Source: an uncultured Pseudomonadota bacterium
GTDB taxonomy: Bacteria > Pseudomonadota > Gammaproteobacteria > Methylococcales > Methylomonadaceae
Direction of reading: 5' to 3'
Assembly (NCBI GenBank): GCA_903875455.1
Contig: CAIQWF010000220.1
Span: 1 to 52,898, forward strand
Length of the DNA stretch: 52,898 nt
Below the pieces are notes generated by a model. It was not told the DNA's origin, did no database searches, and was given only the letters and a program-made list of their open reading frames with translations. A program made the position numbers and the translations under genes. Positions 42,699 through 52,340 of this stretch are shown here, one piece after another; position 1 is the stretch's first letter, and every line of letters begins with the position of its first letter.

Positions 42699-44678
42699 AT
42701 GAGAAAAACGCTCAAAATCACGCTGTCAATGCTTGCAAGTTTGCTATTGCTAGGAATAGTAACCCTGGTTACAGTGCCTTTCATGGTTGATGTGAATGAT
42801 TTTAAAGCGCAAATTGAAGCAGCAGTGCAGGAAAATACCGGCAGAAAGCTCAAGATTGAAGGCGAGCTAAGTTTGTCAATTTTTCCTTGGTTTGGAATAA
42901 CCACCGAAAAAATGACGCTGGAGAATGGTCAGGGCTTTTCTGCACAACCTTTTGCGCAAGTCAATAAAGGCCAGATTAAAGTTAAGTTAGTGCCGCTATT
43001 ATTCAAGCATGTTGAAGTCAGCGAAGTTGTATTAAAAGACCTTAAGTTAAATCTGTTGAAAAGCCAGCAGGGGGTAAATAACTGGGATGATTTGGCGGCA
43101 TTAATTCAAAACAGTCCGCAGCAGAAAAATCCGTTAAAACTACTCGAAATTGCTGGAGTTTCAATTCAAAATGCGCAGATTAGCTGGCATAACCAACAGG
43201 CAAATCAAAAAGTCGAACTTAAAGATTTTAACCTTGTCACAGATAAACTGGTTTTTAATCAGCCGGTAAAACTGGCCGTCAATTTCATTGCCAATTACGC
43301 AGAGCAGGCGTTGACAGAAAAACTGGATTTTTCAGGCAACTTAACGCTTAATGATGCGGTTGATACGATTCATTTGAAAAAAATCAAGCTGCGGGCCCAA
43401 ACGGAAGCCGATTTCCTGCCTAAGGGCAAATTGGTTAGTTTATTACAAGGCGATGCCAAATTTGATCTTAAGCAGCAAACTCTTAAACTTGCGCCTCTGC
43501 AAATCAAAACCGACACCTTAACCGTGTCATCAACCACGTTGACCGCCTGTTTTAAAGAGTCATTTAAAGTCGCAGGCTCGATTCATCTGCCCAATTTTGA
43601 TGTGGCTGAATTCATTAAACAGCATCGTTTTGTGCAGCTGCCGCAAATGGCTGATGAAAAAGCTTTAACCTGGCTGGCTGCGGACTTTCACCTTGAGGTT
43701 GATGGCAATCACGTCAAACTGCAAAATCTGGAAATACTACTGGATGAAACGACAGTAAAAGGTTTTGTGCAGATTAGTCATTTTGCGGAACCGGCGATTG
43801 ATTTTAATCTCGCTTTGGATACGGTTAATTTTGATCGCTATTTACCCCCGCCACAATCAGAATTGAAAACCTTTCAAGCGATGAACAATAAACTGGCAGC
43901 CAAAAAACAACTGCTACCGCTAGAAACTTTAAGAAAGCTTAATCTCAACGGCCAGATACTGATTGATGAGTTAAAAGCCAGCAATTTAACCATGCAGGGG
44001 ATTCGGCTGCTTTTCAATGCCAAAAACGGACAAATACAGAGCGTTCAAACAGTGGACAAACTTTATCAAGGGGCTTATACCAGTAAAATCGGTCTTGATG
44101 TGAACGGTGAGTTACCGGTTTTGTCGTTACAGCAACAGCTGTCACATATTCAAATTGCCCCTTTATTGACTGATTTGAACGGTCAATCGCAATTTGCCGG
44201 CTTAATTGATCTTAATGCCAAACTGGAGGCTCGCGGCAATAGCAATTTCGCTTTTAAGTCCTCGCTGAACGGCCGTTTAAGTTTTTTAGCTAAAGACCTG
44301 CTAATTCGCGGTTTTAATCTGCAAAAAATGGTTGATAACGGCAAGATTCTGCTTAGCAGTTCGCCTTTGGTTAGTGAAAACAAAAAAGACCAAACCGCTT
44401 TTTCCAAAGTCACCGGCACAATGATTATCAGCAACGGTATTCTCAATAATAACGATTTGTCTGCTATTGCCCCAAAAATGAAAGTTGGCGGGATGGGGGC
44501 GATAAGTCTGGTTTCCCAGCAACTGGACTATAAAATCATCGCGGTTTTACTCAAAGAAAAAATGATCGCGACTCATGCCAAAGTGATTAATAATCTGCCG
44601 GTTTTTATTAACATTGCCGGCACTTTTGATACGCCTGCCTATCAAGTTGATTTAGCGGCGATGGGCGTAGGTTTATAG
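42699..44678 (+). CDS. AsmA-family protein
   Basis: 659 residues. One N-terminal membrane anchor (LKITLSMLASLLLLGIVTLV) is followed by FMVDVNDFKAQIEAAVQENT and GRKLKIEGELSLSIFPWFGI, the classic AsmA start. The rest is a long, strand-rich periplasmic groove ending in a C-terminal helix region. AsmA-like proteins bridge the two membranes and carry phospholipids to the outer membrane. The length is near E. coli AsmA (617). It stands 53 bases ahead of the thioredoxin-like gene. Confidence 0.9.
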   Translation: MRKTLKITLSMLASLLLLGIVTLVTVPFMVDVNDFKAQIEAAVQENTGRKLKIEGELSLSIFPWFGITTEKMTLENGQGFSAQPFAQVNKGQIKVKLVPLLFKHVEVSEVVLKDLKLNLLKSQQGVNNWDDLAALIQNSPQQKNPLKLLEIAGVSIQNAQISWHNQQANQKVELKDFNLVTDKLVFNQPVKLAVNFIANYAEQALTEKLDFSGNLTLNDAVDTIHLKKIKLRAQTEADFLPKGKLVSLLQGDAKFDLKQQTLKLAPLQIKTDTLTVSSTTLTACFKESFKVAGSIHLPNFDVAEFIKQHRFVQLPQMADEKALTWLAADFHLEVDGNHVKLQNLEILLDETTVKGFVQISHFAEPAIDFNLALDTVNFDRYLPPPQSELKTFQAMNNKLAAKKQLLPLETLRKLNLNGQILIDELKASNLTMQGIRLLFNAKNGQIQSVQTVDKLYQGAYTSKIGLDVNGELPVLSLQQQLSHIQIAPLLTDLNGQSQFAGLIDLNAKLEARGNSNFAFKSSLNGRLSFLAKDLLIRGFNLQKMVDNGKILLSSSPLVSENKKDQTAFSKVTGTMIISNGILNNNDLSAIAPKMKVGGMGAISLVSQQLDYKIIAVLLKEKMIATHAKVINNLPVFINIAGTFDTPAYQVDLAAMGVGL

Positions 44679-44731
44679 CCTCAGTTTTTCTGCAAATACT
44701 TCCATAATTTTTTTAAAAGGACATCATTTTT

Positions 44732-45208
44732 ATGCCCAAAAAAGTTTCGTTTTTATTGTTAATACTCTTCATGTCAATCAATTTCCGCGCCTACGGACAA
44801 CCCGATTTAAAACCTTTTGTTTCCGGCAGCTATCAGCAAATTCTGGCAAATAATGCCAAAAAGCCGTTCATGCTCGTGGTTTGGTCGATTGACTGCTCTT
44901 CCTGCATTAAAGACATGACGCTGTTAAACGAAATTCACCAGGAAAATCCCGCGCTAAAAATTGTTATGCTGGCGGCGGATGAGCCTTCTGTGGGTGACCA
45001 GGTTAAGCAAATTTTAAGCAAATATAAAATGGATAGCGTGGAGAATTGGTTATTTGCGGATGAGAATAGCGAAAAACTGCGCTTTGAAATTGACCCGAAA
45101 TGGTATGGAGAACTACCGCGCACTTATTTTTTTAATGCCGCCCATCAACGCACTGGTATCAGCGGTGTGCTGTCCAAGAAAGACATCCTTGCCAAAATTG
45201 CAAAATAA
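44732..45208 (+). CDS. Periplasmic thioredoxin-like protein with CSSC motif
   Basis: 158 residues. Signal peptide (KKVSFLLLILFMSINFRAYG), then a thioredoxin fold. WSIDCSSCIKDM carries a C-x2-C active site (CSSC), and the cis-Pro loop is ELPRTYFF. It is probably a periplasmic thiol-disulfide protein. The nearby exported BNR protein has a CxCC cluster that could be a substrate or a metal site, although the genes are convergent and a link is only suggested by proximity. Confidence 0.82.
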   Translation: MPKKVSFLLLILFMSINFRAYGQPDLKPFVSGSYQQILANNAKKPFMLVVWSIDCSSCIKDMTLLNEIHQENPALKIVMLAADEPSVGDQVKQILSKYKMDSVENWLFADENSEKLRFEIDPKWYGELPRTYFFNAAHQRTGISGVLSKKDILAKIAK

Positions 45209-45227
45209 ATCGTTACTCAGCTTGAAA

Positions 45228-45260
45228 AAACCTTCCAGATTTTAACAATCTGGAAGGTTT
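45228..45260 (-). terminator. Palindromic terminator of the BNR-protein gene
   Basis: AAACCTTCCAGATT pairs with AATCTGGAAGGTTT. Read on the minus strand the stem is followed by six T's, placing a good terminator directly after the minus-strand gene that ends at 45266. The sequence is a variant of the 33-bp palindrome at 1257 and 12845. Confidence 0.82.
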
Positions 45261-45265
45261 GCAGT

Positions 45266-46549
45266 TTATTTATCAGTGATACGCTGTAAATGATAATCCT
45301 GCGGTGCGACTTTCCACGATAAATACGCCGCTTTACCATCACTGACCAAAAAAGGCTGATCGGCTTTTTTATCGGTTTTTGCCAAGACTTCTGCCTTGCC
45401 CCAAGTTTTGCCGCTATCGTTCGATTTTATTAACTGCACACTGGTTTGTTTGCCATCAAACTGTTGCCAGACAATAAAAACCCGCTTGCCGATTGCCAGG
45501 ACATGCGGATGTCCGGCGCCCTCTTTGGCAAAATTAACCGGTTTGGAAAAGTTTTTACCTTGATTGTTTGAATATCCGTAAAACAGTCCTTGATGTGTGG
45601 CTGAGTTGCTAAACCAGACCGCATGATAACTGCCATCATTGCCAATCGAAAAACCTGTACCGTGATGCGGGCAAGCGTCAATTTTCCAGTTTTCATAACT
45701 GATGCGGCTGATTTCGGCGGGTGTATTCCAGTCTTTGAATTTCAGCAGCGCATGGTCACGAATTCCACCTTCAAACACATGCCGCCACACCACAACCGGG
45801 CTATTGTCCGGGGCTATTTCAGTTTGCAAACGGCAACACTCGCAGCTATGTGCCGCAACCTGTTTATTCGGGTGAAAATGTTTGCCGCCGTCATCCGACC
45901 AGGCGTAATACACGGAGCTGCCTAAATGTTCCACATTGGCTTTCTTCGCTGCCACTTTGTCACGCGCATCCAGCCAGGCGATAAATACCTCGCCTTTTTT
46001 GCCAATGGCCAAACTGTCAAACCGATGTCCAGCCACCTCTGGATTTTCATCATTCACCGTCACAGGTTCAGAAAAAGTTTTGCCGCCATCAGTTGAGCGA
46101 CTGAAACGGACATTGCCGTTATGCCGTTCTTTGGCATTGGGAATGTCGCTGGTCCAGGTTAAATAAAGATTATTTTCAGAATCAAACTTGATTTTCGGCC
46201 GACTTTCATCCCGTGCTGCAATTCCCTCCTGAATCGGGTTGACTTTAACCGCAGGGCCAAAAGTTTGCCCTTTGTCCTTTGACGATTGCAGATACAAATA
46301 TTTATCGCTGACGTAAGCAATCCACAACGCACCTTTATTATCAAAAGCAGTCGTAACAGTTTTTGCACATTCCAGTTGTGAACCAACGCAGGTTTCAGCT
46401 TCAGGTTTGACATTGGCGGTGGCCATTTTTTTGTCAGCATCGGCATGATTTGCGTGCTCTGTTGTTGCCTGATTTGCGCAGCCTGCCAAGGCAAGTAATA
46501 AAGCCGCACTTAAATAAAATTGCGCCTGGAATCGACTTGATTTATTCAT
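45266..46549 (-). CDS. Exported BNR/Asp-box (sialidase-fold) lipoprotein
   Basis: 427 residues. Lipoprotein signal with the lipobox LALAGCANQ. The mature protein is a beta-propeller with five Asp boxes: SKDKGQTFG, STDGGKTFS, SDDGGKHFH, SNNQGKNFS and SNDSGKTWG. A CECC cluster (AAHSCECCRLQTEI) with several His nearby (HFHPNK) suggests a metal site rather than a glycosidase. The sialidase RIP motif and catalytic tyrosine are not evident. It is divergent from the TonB-dependent receptor with 303 bases between, so both may answer to one regulator. A metal-handling partner of that receptor is an inference. Confidence 0.75.
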   Translation of the reverse strand: MNKSSRFQAQFYLSAALLLALAGCANQATTEHANHADADKKMATANVKPEAETCVGSQLECAKTVTTAFDNKGALWIAYVSDKYLYLQSSKDKGQTFGPAVKVNPIQEGIAARDESRPKIKFDSENNLYLTWTSDIPNAKERHNGNVRFSRSTDGGKTFSEPVTVNDENPEVAGHRFDSLAIGKKGEVFIAWLDARDKVAAKKANVEHLGSSVYYAWSDDGGKHFHPNKQVAAHSCECCRLQTEIAPDNSPVVVWRHVFEGGIRDHALLKFKDWNTPAEISRISYENWKIDACPHHGTGFSIGNDGSYHAVWFSNSATHQGLFYGYSNNQGKNFSKPVNFAKEGAGHPHVLAIGKRVFIVWQQFDGKQTSVQLIKSNDSGKTWGKAEVLAKTDKKADQPFLVSDGKAAYLSWKVAPQDYHLQRITDK

Positions 46550-46852
46550 GGGAGTTTGTCCAGTTAAAATAAAAACGGGCAGTTTATGCAGTCAATGGTA
46601 ATAGTGCAACAGCAAAAGAATTTCGTATTTAAACAATGTTATTTAACGTAACTTTACTATGGCATATCGCCTAAAAAAACCAACATCCCTTGTTTTTTTA
46701 AATCAGTATTCAAAAAAATAGCGCTGTTAAAAAAATATAACCTAAAACAAATCAAATAATTAAATAGGTTAAGTTGATATTAAATTCGGTTAGGCATAGG
46801 AGTTGCAGACAAGAGCGGATAAGCAAAATTATTACCGCCATGAGGGGCAGAA
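46550..46852. other. Divergent intergenic region, nothing recognised
   Basis: 303 AT-rich bases between the BNR-lipoprotein and receptor starts. I looked for a Fur box, a cobalamin or other riboswitch and an ECF-type promoter, and cannot support any. A GAGGGG ribosome site is present just before the receptor ATG. Confidence 0.6.
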
Positions 46853-49180
46853 ATGAAAAAAAGCGTGATTTTATTGGGGATTGGATATTTAAGCAGTGCG
46901 ATTGCTGCGGAAAACCCAAAAAACAAGGTGGAAGAAATACAGCAATTGGATGAGGTGACTGTTTCTTCAGAAAAGGAAGTCAAAAAAACTAAAGCAAAAC
47001 AGTTGTTCCCTAAAACTGATAAAGCCACGCCTAAACAGGTGATTACCGCGAAGGAGATTGAACAAACCACCAATAGCAATTCAGCTGAAGATGTGGTGAG
47101 AAAAATGCCCAGCGTTAACATTCGCAAACGCTATATTGGTGATACTAACAGCCCGTTAGGAATCCGCGATTCAAATGCTTATCAAACGGCACATACCATG
47201 GTGTATGGTGACGGAATGCCACTGCATAATCCACTGCGTACCAGTTTCAGTGGCGCCCCTCGTTGGCATTTGGTTTCTCCAAGCGAAATTGATTCAGCCG
47301 AAGTTTTGTACGGTCCTTTTTCAGCTGAATACAGCGGTAATTCATTTGGCGGCGTAGTGCGTTTAAATACCAGAATGCCGGAAAAGTTTGAAATGCAGGC
47401 TGATGTGATGGGAATTTTTCAGCCGATGAATCGTGCGGGACGGAAAGAAACTTTACTCGGAGACAAGGCTTTTTTCTCGATTGGCAACCGCTGGGATAAA
47501 TTTAGTGCTTATGCGTCTTACAATCGCTTGGAAAATGAAGGGCAGCCGATGACTCCGAGCACACTAGGAGTGTCAAAGACAGTGTTAGACCCAGCAAAGG
47601 TGGCAACTGGTGGCGAATTTCAGCCTTTGCCTACTGGTGCGCCTGGTATTTTGTACGGTGATGACGGGATTCAGCAATCTACAAGTGATTTGTTTAAACT
47701 GAAACTAGGCTATGATTTTACCCCGGATTTACAAGGTCGATTCACCATAGCTTATGAAGATCGGCAAGTAAAAACCGATGATGCCCAAAGTCAATTGCGT
47801 GATGTCAAAGGTAATATCATCTGGGGGGGGAAAGTAAATGTTGCTGGCAATTACTTTACTGTGCCAAATTCAGTTTTTGGAAATAGTTTCTTTGAACGCA
47901 AATCTCTAAACTACGGTTTAAGTTTAAAAGGGAAGATTTCAGACAACTGGAAAATTGACACTACTGCCAGTTATTACGATGCGTTTAAGGACCAGACTAT
48001 AAAAGCAAATTTCAATTCTTTAGATCCTGCTAATAATGGAAGTGGTCAAGTAACTGATGTTAAAGCTTGGTGGGCATCCTATGATTTGAAACTGGCAACC
48101 GATAAGTTTTTAGACCGAGATGATTTGTCATTTATGGGAGGGTATCAATTTAACCATGCCAGTTTGAATTCAAAGGCTTTTAATAGCACCAATGTTGCAA
48201 TAGGTTCGCATAACGCTCCACAGAACGATGTTGGTGGAGCAACGCAAACAAATAGTGTTTTTGCTCAATTAAACTGGCGTTTTATGCCGGATTGGGAAAT
48301 TATGGCAGGCCTAAGAATGGATCATTGGCAAACAATGGATGGACACTCTCACGATGTGACGCAAGCAACGGCTGCACTAAGAGATCAAAATTACCTCGAT
48401 CGTGATGCAACCCGTGTATCTCCGAAAGCATCGATTGAATATTCGCCTGATGCCTGGACGTTTCGTTATTCTTTTTCCAAAGCCTATCGCTTTCCGATTG
48501 TGGAGGAAATGTTTTCCAGTGCCTCATCACTTAATGCTAAAAAAGTATCTTTTCCAGGCTTAGGACCTGAACACGGATATTTCAACAACTTTATGGCGAA
48601 ATACGATATTCCCAGAGGTTATGTACAAGCCGACTTTTTCTACAATCTGATTAGCGATGAGATTAATAGCACGGTGCAAAACTTTGGGGCTACCCAGGTT
48701 TCAACATTCTTGCCGATTGATAAAACCGAAGCTTATGGGGTTGATTTAACCTTTCAACAAAAAGAAATTTTCAATTTGCCGTTGGATTTAAACGTGAATG
48801 GTGCCTGGATACATAAACGCATTATTGAAAATGCTAGAAATCCGGCTTTAGTTGGCAATCAATGGAATCAGATTCCAAAAATTCAAGTAAACGCCACTGC
48901 AACCTATCATATTTTGCCAGTATGGGATGCCGCAGTGGGTGTGCGCTATCGCAGCGATGAATATCAAAAAATTGATAACACCGACATAGCCAACCATGTT
49001 TATGGTACAACCAATGAATATACTTTGGTGGACTTTAAAACATCTTATCAATTACCTGAAGTCAAAGGTTTGAAAAGTACAATTTCAGCCGGGATTGATA
49101 ACATGTTGAATCAAAACGTGTTTGAAAACCACCCTTATCCACAACGGACTTATTTTGTAAAAGCATCGTTTAAATATTAA
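46853..49180 (+). CDS. TonB-dependent outer-membrane receptor
   Basis: 775 residues. Signal peptide (KKSVILLGIGYLSSAIAAEN) and a TonB-box-like LDEVTVSSEK just after it. The plug domain contains SAEDVVRKMPSVNIRKRYIG and ends around residue 150 in YGPFSAEYSGNSFGGVVRLN. The beta-barrel ends in the aromatic YFVKASFKY. The plug segment SPLGIRDSNAYQTAHTMVYG is distinctive, but the ligand is not deducible; iron chelates, copper complexes or another nutrient are all possible. A dedicated tonB-exbB-exbD set follows on the same strand, so it probably has its own energy transducer. Confidence 0.93.
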   Translation: MKKSVILLGIGYLSSAIAAENPKNKVEEIQQLDEVTVSSEKEVKKTKAKQLFPKTDKATPKQVITAKEIEQTTNSNSAEDVVRKMPSVNIRKRYIGDTNSPLGIRDSNAYQTAHTMVYGDGMPLHNPLRTSFSGAPRWHLVSPSEIDSAEVLYGPFSAEYSGNSFGGVVRLNTRMPEKFEMQADVMGIFQPMNRAGRKETLLGDKAFFSIGNRWDKFSAYASYNRLENEGQPMTPSTLGVSKTVLDPAKVATGGEFQPLPTGAPGILYGDDGIQQSTSDLFKLKLGYDFTPDLQGRFTIAYEDRQVKTDDAQSQLRDVKGNIIWGGKVNVAGNYFTVPNSVFGNSFFERKSLNYGLSLKGKISDNWKIDTTASYYDAFKDQTIKANFNSLDPANNGSGQVTDVKAWWASYDLKLATDKFLDRDDLSFMGGYQFNHASLNSKAFNSTNVAIGSHNAPQNDVGGATQTNSVFAQLNWRFMPDWEIMAGLRMDHWQTMDGHSHDVTQATAALRDQNYLDRDATRVSPKASIEYSPDAWTFRYSFSKAYRFPIVEEMFSSASSLNAKKVSFPGLGPEHGYFNNFMAKYDIPRGYVQADFFYNLISDEINSTVQNFGATQVSTFLPIDKTEAYGVDLTFQQKEIFNLPLDLNVNGAWIHKRIIENARNPALVGNQWNQIPKIQVNATATYHILPVWDAAVGVRYRSDEYQKIDNTDIANHVYGTTNEYTLVDFKTSYQLPEVKGLKSTISAGIDNMLNQNVFENHPYPQRTYFVKASFKY

Positions 49181-49337
49181 ACAACGCAGCTTCGAGGCTG
49201 AAAAGATGGCACAATATGCGCTATTTTTTCAGCTTAAGACGTTAAAATATGACAAATGCAGTTAGCTGAAAACATCGCCTTCCCGCCGTTATCAAATTAT
49301 TTCCAGACACCATGGGCATCGGTTTATAAAATTTAAT

Positions 49338-50066
49338 ATGTTGAATTTACGTTTAGAAGAAATCGTAGTCATTATCTGTTTTACGGTATTGCATCTTGGT
49401 TTTTATTATCATTACTCGCACTTGCCGCCTAGAAAAATAGCAGCCAAGCCTATTTTGATTGAATTTATTCATCCTAAACCCAAACCTGTACCGATTGTGG
49501 AACAGCCGAAACCGAAATTGATTGAAGCGCCGCCCAAACCGAAAGAACCGCCGAAAGAGCCTCCGAAAATCAAGCCTAAAAAGGTGATTGTGAAAAAACC
49601 GGTGGTGAAAAAAGTGGTTTTCAAACCGCGTTTGCAACAGGAAAGCATTATCAAAACCCATGCTGAAGAAGTAGTGGTCAAAGAAGTGGTTGAACATGCG
49701 CATCCTGTGACTGAGCCGGTGGTGAAAAAGCCTGACAATAAGCCAGAGGAAAAAGTAGAGCCGCCAGAACCACCGCATACTCCGGTTATTACCAAAGTAA
49801 CAGGAATCGGCAGTTGTGCCGGCACATTGAATAACTATCCAAGTGGCGCACGTGAAGAAGGTCTGGAAGGCACGGTCAAAGTCAAAGTACAAGTATTAGC
49901 GGATGGCAGTGTTGGCGGAGCCAGCATTGTAAAAAGCAGTGGACATAGCATTTTGGATGACAGTGTTTTGGCTAACGTGCACGATTGCAACTTTGAACCT
50001 GCTGAAAAAGACGGCGTACCGATTGCCAGCAAAGTGATTATTCCGGTTCGTTTTAAATTAGATTAA
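49338..50066 (+). CDS. tonB: TonB energy-transducing protein
   Basis: 242 residues. One N-terminal membrane helix (VVIICFTVLHLGFYYH), a long Pro/Lys/Glu-rich spacer that crosses the periplasm (KPKPVPIVEQPKPKLIEAPP and onward), and a C-terminal TonB domain with YPSGAREEGLEGTVKVKVQV and the closing VIIPVRFKL. It passes proton-motive energy from ExbBD to the receptor. The start is preceded by no strong ribosome site. Confidence 0.92.
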   Translation: MLNLRLEEIVVIICFTVLHLGFYYHYSHLPPRKIAAKPILIEFIHPKPKPVPIVEQPKPKLIEAPPKPKEPPKEPPKIKPKKVIVKKPVVKKVVFKPRLQQESIIKTHAEEVVVKEVVEHAHPVTEPVVKKPDNKPEEKVEPPEPPHTPVITKVTGIGSCAGTLNNYPSGAREEGLEGTVKVKVQVLADGSVGGASIVKSSGHSILDDSVLANVHDCNFEPAEKDGVPIASKVIIPVRFKLD

Positions 50067-50069
50067 TTG

Positions 50070-50093
50070 TTTATCGGCCACATTCCCGATAAA
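50070..50093 (+). terminator. Hairpin between tonB and exbB
   Basis: TTTATCGG at 50070-50077 pairs with CCGATAAA at 50086-50093, an 8-bp stem with an 8-base loop. No T run follows. It may partly reduce read-through or stabilise the upstream message within the tonB-exbB-exbD unit. Confidence 0.4.
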
Positions 50094-50130
50094 TAACACC
50101 CAATAAAAGCCTTAAGGAGTTTTTAGTAAT

Positions 50131-50802
50131 ATGAATATGTTCACCATGTCGTCCTCTCTTGCTGTTAATGCCGCGTTGTGGCTATTAGTTGTGTTTTCGA
50201 TTATCACCTGGAGCATTATCGGCATCAAAGTTATTGCCTTGTGGAAACGTGGTATTGACAATGAAAAATACAATGACGAATTTTGGAGTGCACCCAATTT
50301 AGCCCGCGCGATTAAAATAGATATTGAATGCCCGATGAGTCGGATTACGCAGGAAGGGGTGAAATTTTTGCAGCAGGATTGCTCTGAAAACGCAACTAAA
50401 GACCTGTTTCACGCCGGAACCAAACAAGACATTCTGGAGCGTTGTTTACGGCTGGAAATTCAGCAGGAGCGGCATGAACTGGAGCGCGGTTTAACAGTAT
50501 TGGCAAGTATTGGCAGCACCGCGCCTTTTGTCGGTTTGTTCGGTACGGTGTTGGGTATTATGCACGCCTTGCAGGAAATTACCGCCAAACATTCCGCCAG
50601 TGTTGATGCGGTGGCAGGCCCTGTCGGTGAAACCTTGATTGCAACCGCCATCGGGATTGCCGTGGCGATTCCTGCGGTATTGGCCTATAACTTTTTCCTG
50701 CGCAAAGTGAAGCTTTGTGAAGCGGAACTGGAGAATTTTGCCAATGATTTTTTAAGATTGATTATTCAGGCCGATTTTAAAATCACTAACGGGGATAAAT
50801 AA
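50131..50802 (+). CDS. exbB: ExbB proton-channel protein (MotA/TolQ family)
   Basis: 223 residues with three membrane helices. The LLVVFSIITWSIIGIKVIAL helix, the APFVGLFGTVLGIMHALQEI core and GETLIATAIGIAVAIPAVLAYNFF are the signature regions of ExbB. AAGGAG precedes the ATG by about 12 bases. It shares one base with exbD. It powers TonB. Confidence 0.94.
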   Translation: MNMFTMSSSLAVNAALWLLVVFSIITWSIIGIKVIALWKRGIDNEKYNDEFWSAPNLARAIKIDIECPMSRITQEGVKFLQQDCSENATKDLFHAGTKQDILERCLRLEIQQERHELERGLTVLASIGSTAPFVGLFGTVLGIMHALQEITAKHSASVDAVAGPVGETLIATAIGIAVAIPAVLAYNFFLRKVKLCEAELENFANDFLRLIIQADFKITNGDK

Positions 50803-51242
50803 TGGCATTCAGCAATAAAAACGATGACTCGGCGATGAGCGAAATTAACGTCACGCCGCTGGTGGATGTGATGCTGGTTCTGTTGATTATTTTTATTGTC
50901 ACCGCGCCGTTGATTACGCAGTCGATTAGCGTGCATTTGCCGGAAACGCAAAAAGATTTAACCATTGTCGATACGCCAGAAGATCATCTGGTTAATATTG
51001 AACTGACCTTAAGCGGGCAATTGACCATTACCAAAAAAGGCGAAAAACAGATTTTTCAAGCGGCCGAGAAAGATAAAATCACTCAGGCTTTTAAAACTTT
51101 ATTGGAGCAGGATAAAGACTTGATTTTGGCTTTTAGTGCTGATGATAAAGCGCCACACGGTGATGTGATGAAAATTATGCAGCAGGCTGAAAATGTCGGG
51201 ATTTTAAAAATCTCGTTTTTGACCATGGAAGAACATCAATAA
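50802..51242 (+). CDS. exbD: ExbD (TolR family)
   Basis: 146 residues. MSEINVTPLVDVMLVLLIIF, then IVTAPLITQSI, contains the single helix with the essential Asp. The periplasmic domain follows with SADDKAPHGDVMKIMQQAEN. It completes the ExbBD motor. The gene starts at the exbB stop and ends 47 bases before the convergent trpC stop. Confidence 0.95.
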   Translation: MAFSNKNDDSAMSEINVTPLVDVMLVLLIIFIVTAPLITQSISVHLPETQKDLTIVDTPEDHLVNIELTLSGQLTITKKGEKQIFQAAEKDKITQAFKTLLEQDKDLILAFSADDKAPHGDVMKIMQQAENVGILKISFLTMEEHQ

Positions 51243-51251
51243 GGCTGGCAA

Positions 51252-51281
51252 CCCCTCCAGTTTTTTGGAAGTCTGGAGGGG
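51252..51281. terminator. Bidirectional hairpin between exbD and trpC
   Basis: CCCCTCCAG at 51252-51260 pairs with CTGGAGGGG at 51273-51281, a 9-bp GC-rich stem between convergent stops. No T run; termination is likely but not certain. Confidence 0.65.
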
Positions 51282-51288
51282 GAGAAGC

Positions 51289-52089
51289 CTATAAAGAAAA
51301 CAACTCGCGCATTTTTTTGCCGGGATGTTCCGCCCGCATAAATGCCTCGCCAACCAAAAAGGTATAAATCTCGTGATCCAGCATTAACTTTACATCTTCC
51401 GGGGTGTGAATCCCGCTTTCGGTGATAATCAAACGATCAGTTGGCACGTTCTGTTTCAGTTCTAATGTGGTTTGCAATGAGGTTTCAAAAGTGCGCAGGT
51501 TGCGATTGTTTATACCGATGAGCTTGGTTTCCAATTGTAAAGCCCGCTCCAGTTCTGCCGCATCATGCACTTCTACCAGCACATCCATCCCCAAGGTTTT
51601 TGCCAATGCCGCCAAATCCTGCATTTGCTTGTCTTCTAACGCTGCAACAATCAGCAGAATACAATCGGCTCCCAAGGCCCGCGCTTCATAAACCTGATAT
51701 TCATCTATCATAAAATCCTTGCGCAACACCGGCAGTGGACAGCGTTCCCGAACCATTTGCAGATAGGCCTCAGAGCCCTGAAAGTATTCCTTGTCGGTCA
51801 ATACCGACAAACAGGTCGCGCCGTTCATGGCGTAATCCTGAGCAATATAAACCGGCTGAAAGTTTTCCCGAATCACGCCCTTGCTGGGCGAGGCTTTTTT
51901 AATTTCAGCGATAATCGCCGGCTTTTTTGTTAAGGTGCGAGATTGCAAAGCCCGATAAAATCCGCGTGGCGCTTCTACGCCGCTGGCAATGTCCTGCAAC
52001 ATGCTAATCGGGGTTCGCAGACTGCGACGCGCAACTTCTTCAACTTTGGTGGCGAGAATTTTTTGTAAAATGTCGGGGGGATTCGTCAT
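51289..52089 (-). CDS. trpC: Indole-3-glycerol phosphate synthase
   Basis: 266 residues, monofunctional. It closes the indole ring in tryptophan synthesis. Barrel motifs: [65 protein letters not shown] and [10 protein letters not shown]. It is alone here, about 35 kb from trpE-trpG, so trp genes are dispersed. Confidence 0.97.
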   Translation of the reverse strand: MTNPPDILQKILATKVEEVARRSLRTPISMLQDIASGVEAPRGFYRALQSRTLTKKPAIIAEIKKASPSKGVIRENFQPVYIAQDYAMNGATCLSVLTDKEYFQGSEAYLQMVRERCPLPVLRKDFMIDEYQVYEARALGADCILLIVAALEDKQMQDLAALAKTLGMDVLVEVHDAAELERALQLETKLIGINNRNLRTFETSLQTTLELKQNVPTDRLIITESGIHTPEDVKLMLDHEIYTFLVGEAFMRAEHPGKKMRELFSL

Positions 52090-52340
52090 GATGATTAATG
52101 TTAACGTTAAATTTTCGGATTCATGCTCTTTACTTGAGCGGCGTTTATTAAAAAACAGGTTAGATAACTCAGGGAAAGTTACCGTATATTCTACTGCATA
52201 TAAATTCTACTCCACCTAAAAAATCCACAAATCTGCTATTTTCATTTAATTCCCTACTTATCTCTGTAGCTACCCAACTGTCGCAAATAGATAGATTTTG
52301 CACTGTTGTAGATTGAAATAACCCACAAATTTAGGATTCC

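Noticed and set aside
46550-46852. Fur box or riboswitch upstream of the TonB-dependent receptor
   Set aside because: AT-rich sequence gives several partial matches but none with the expected symmetry or conserved core.
49353-49892. Long minus-strand frame (179 codons) opposite tonB
   Set aside because: Its Phe/Arg/His-rich product is the mirror of the Pro/Lys/Glu spacer of tonB; codon bias of tonB keeps the opposite frame open.
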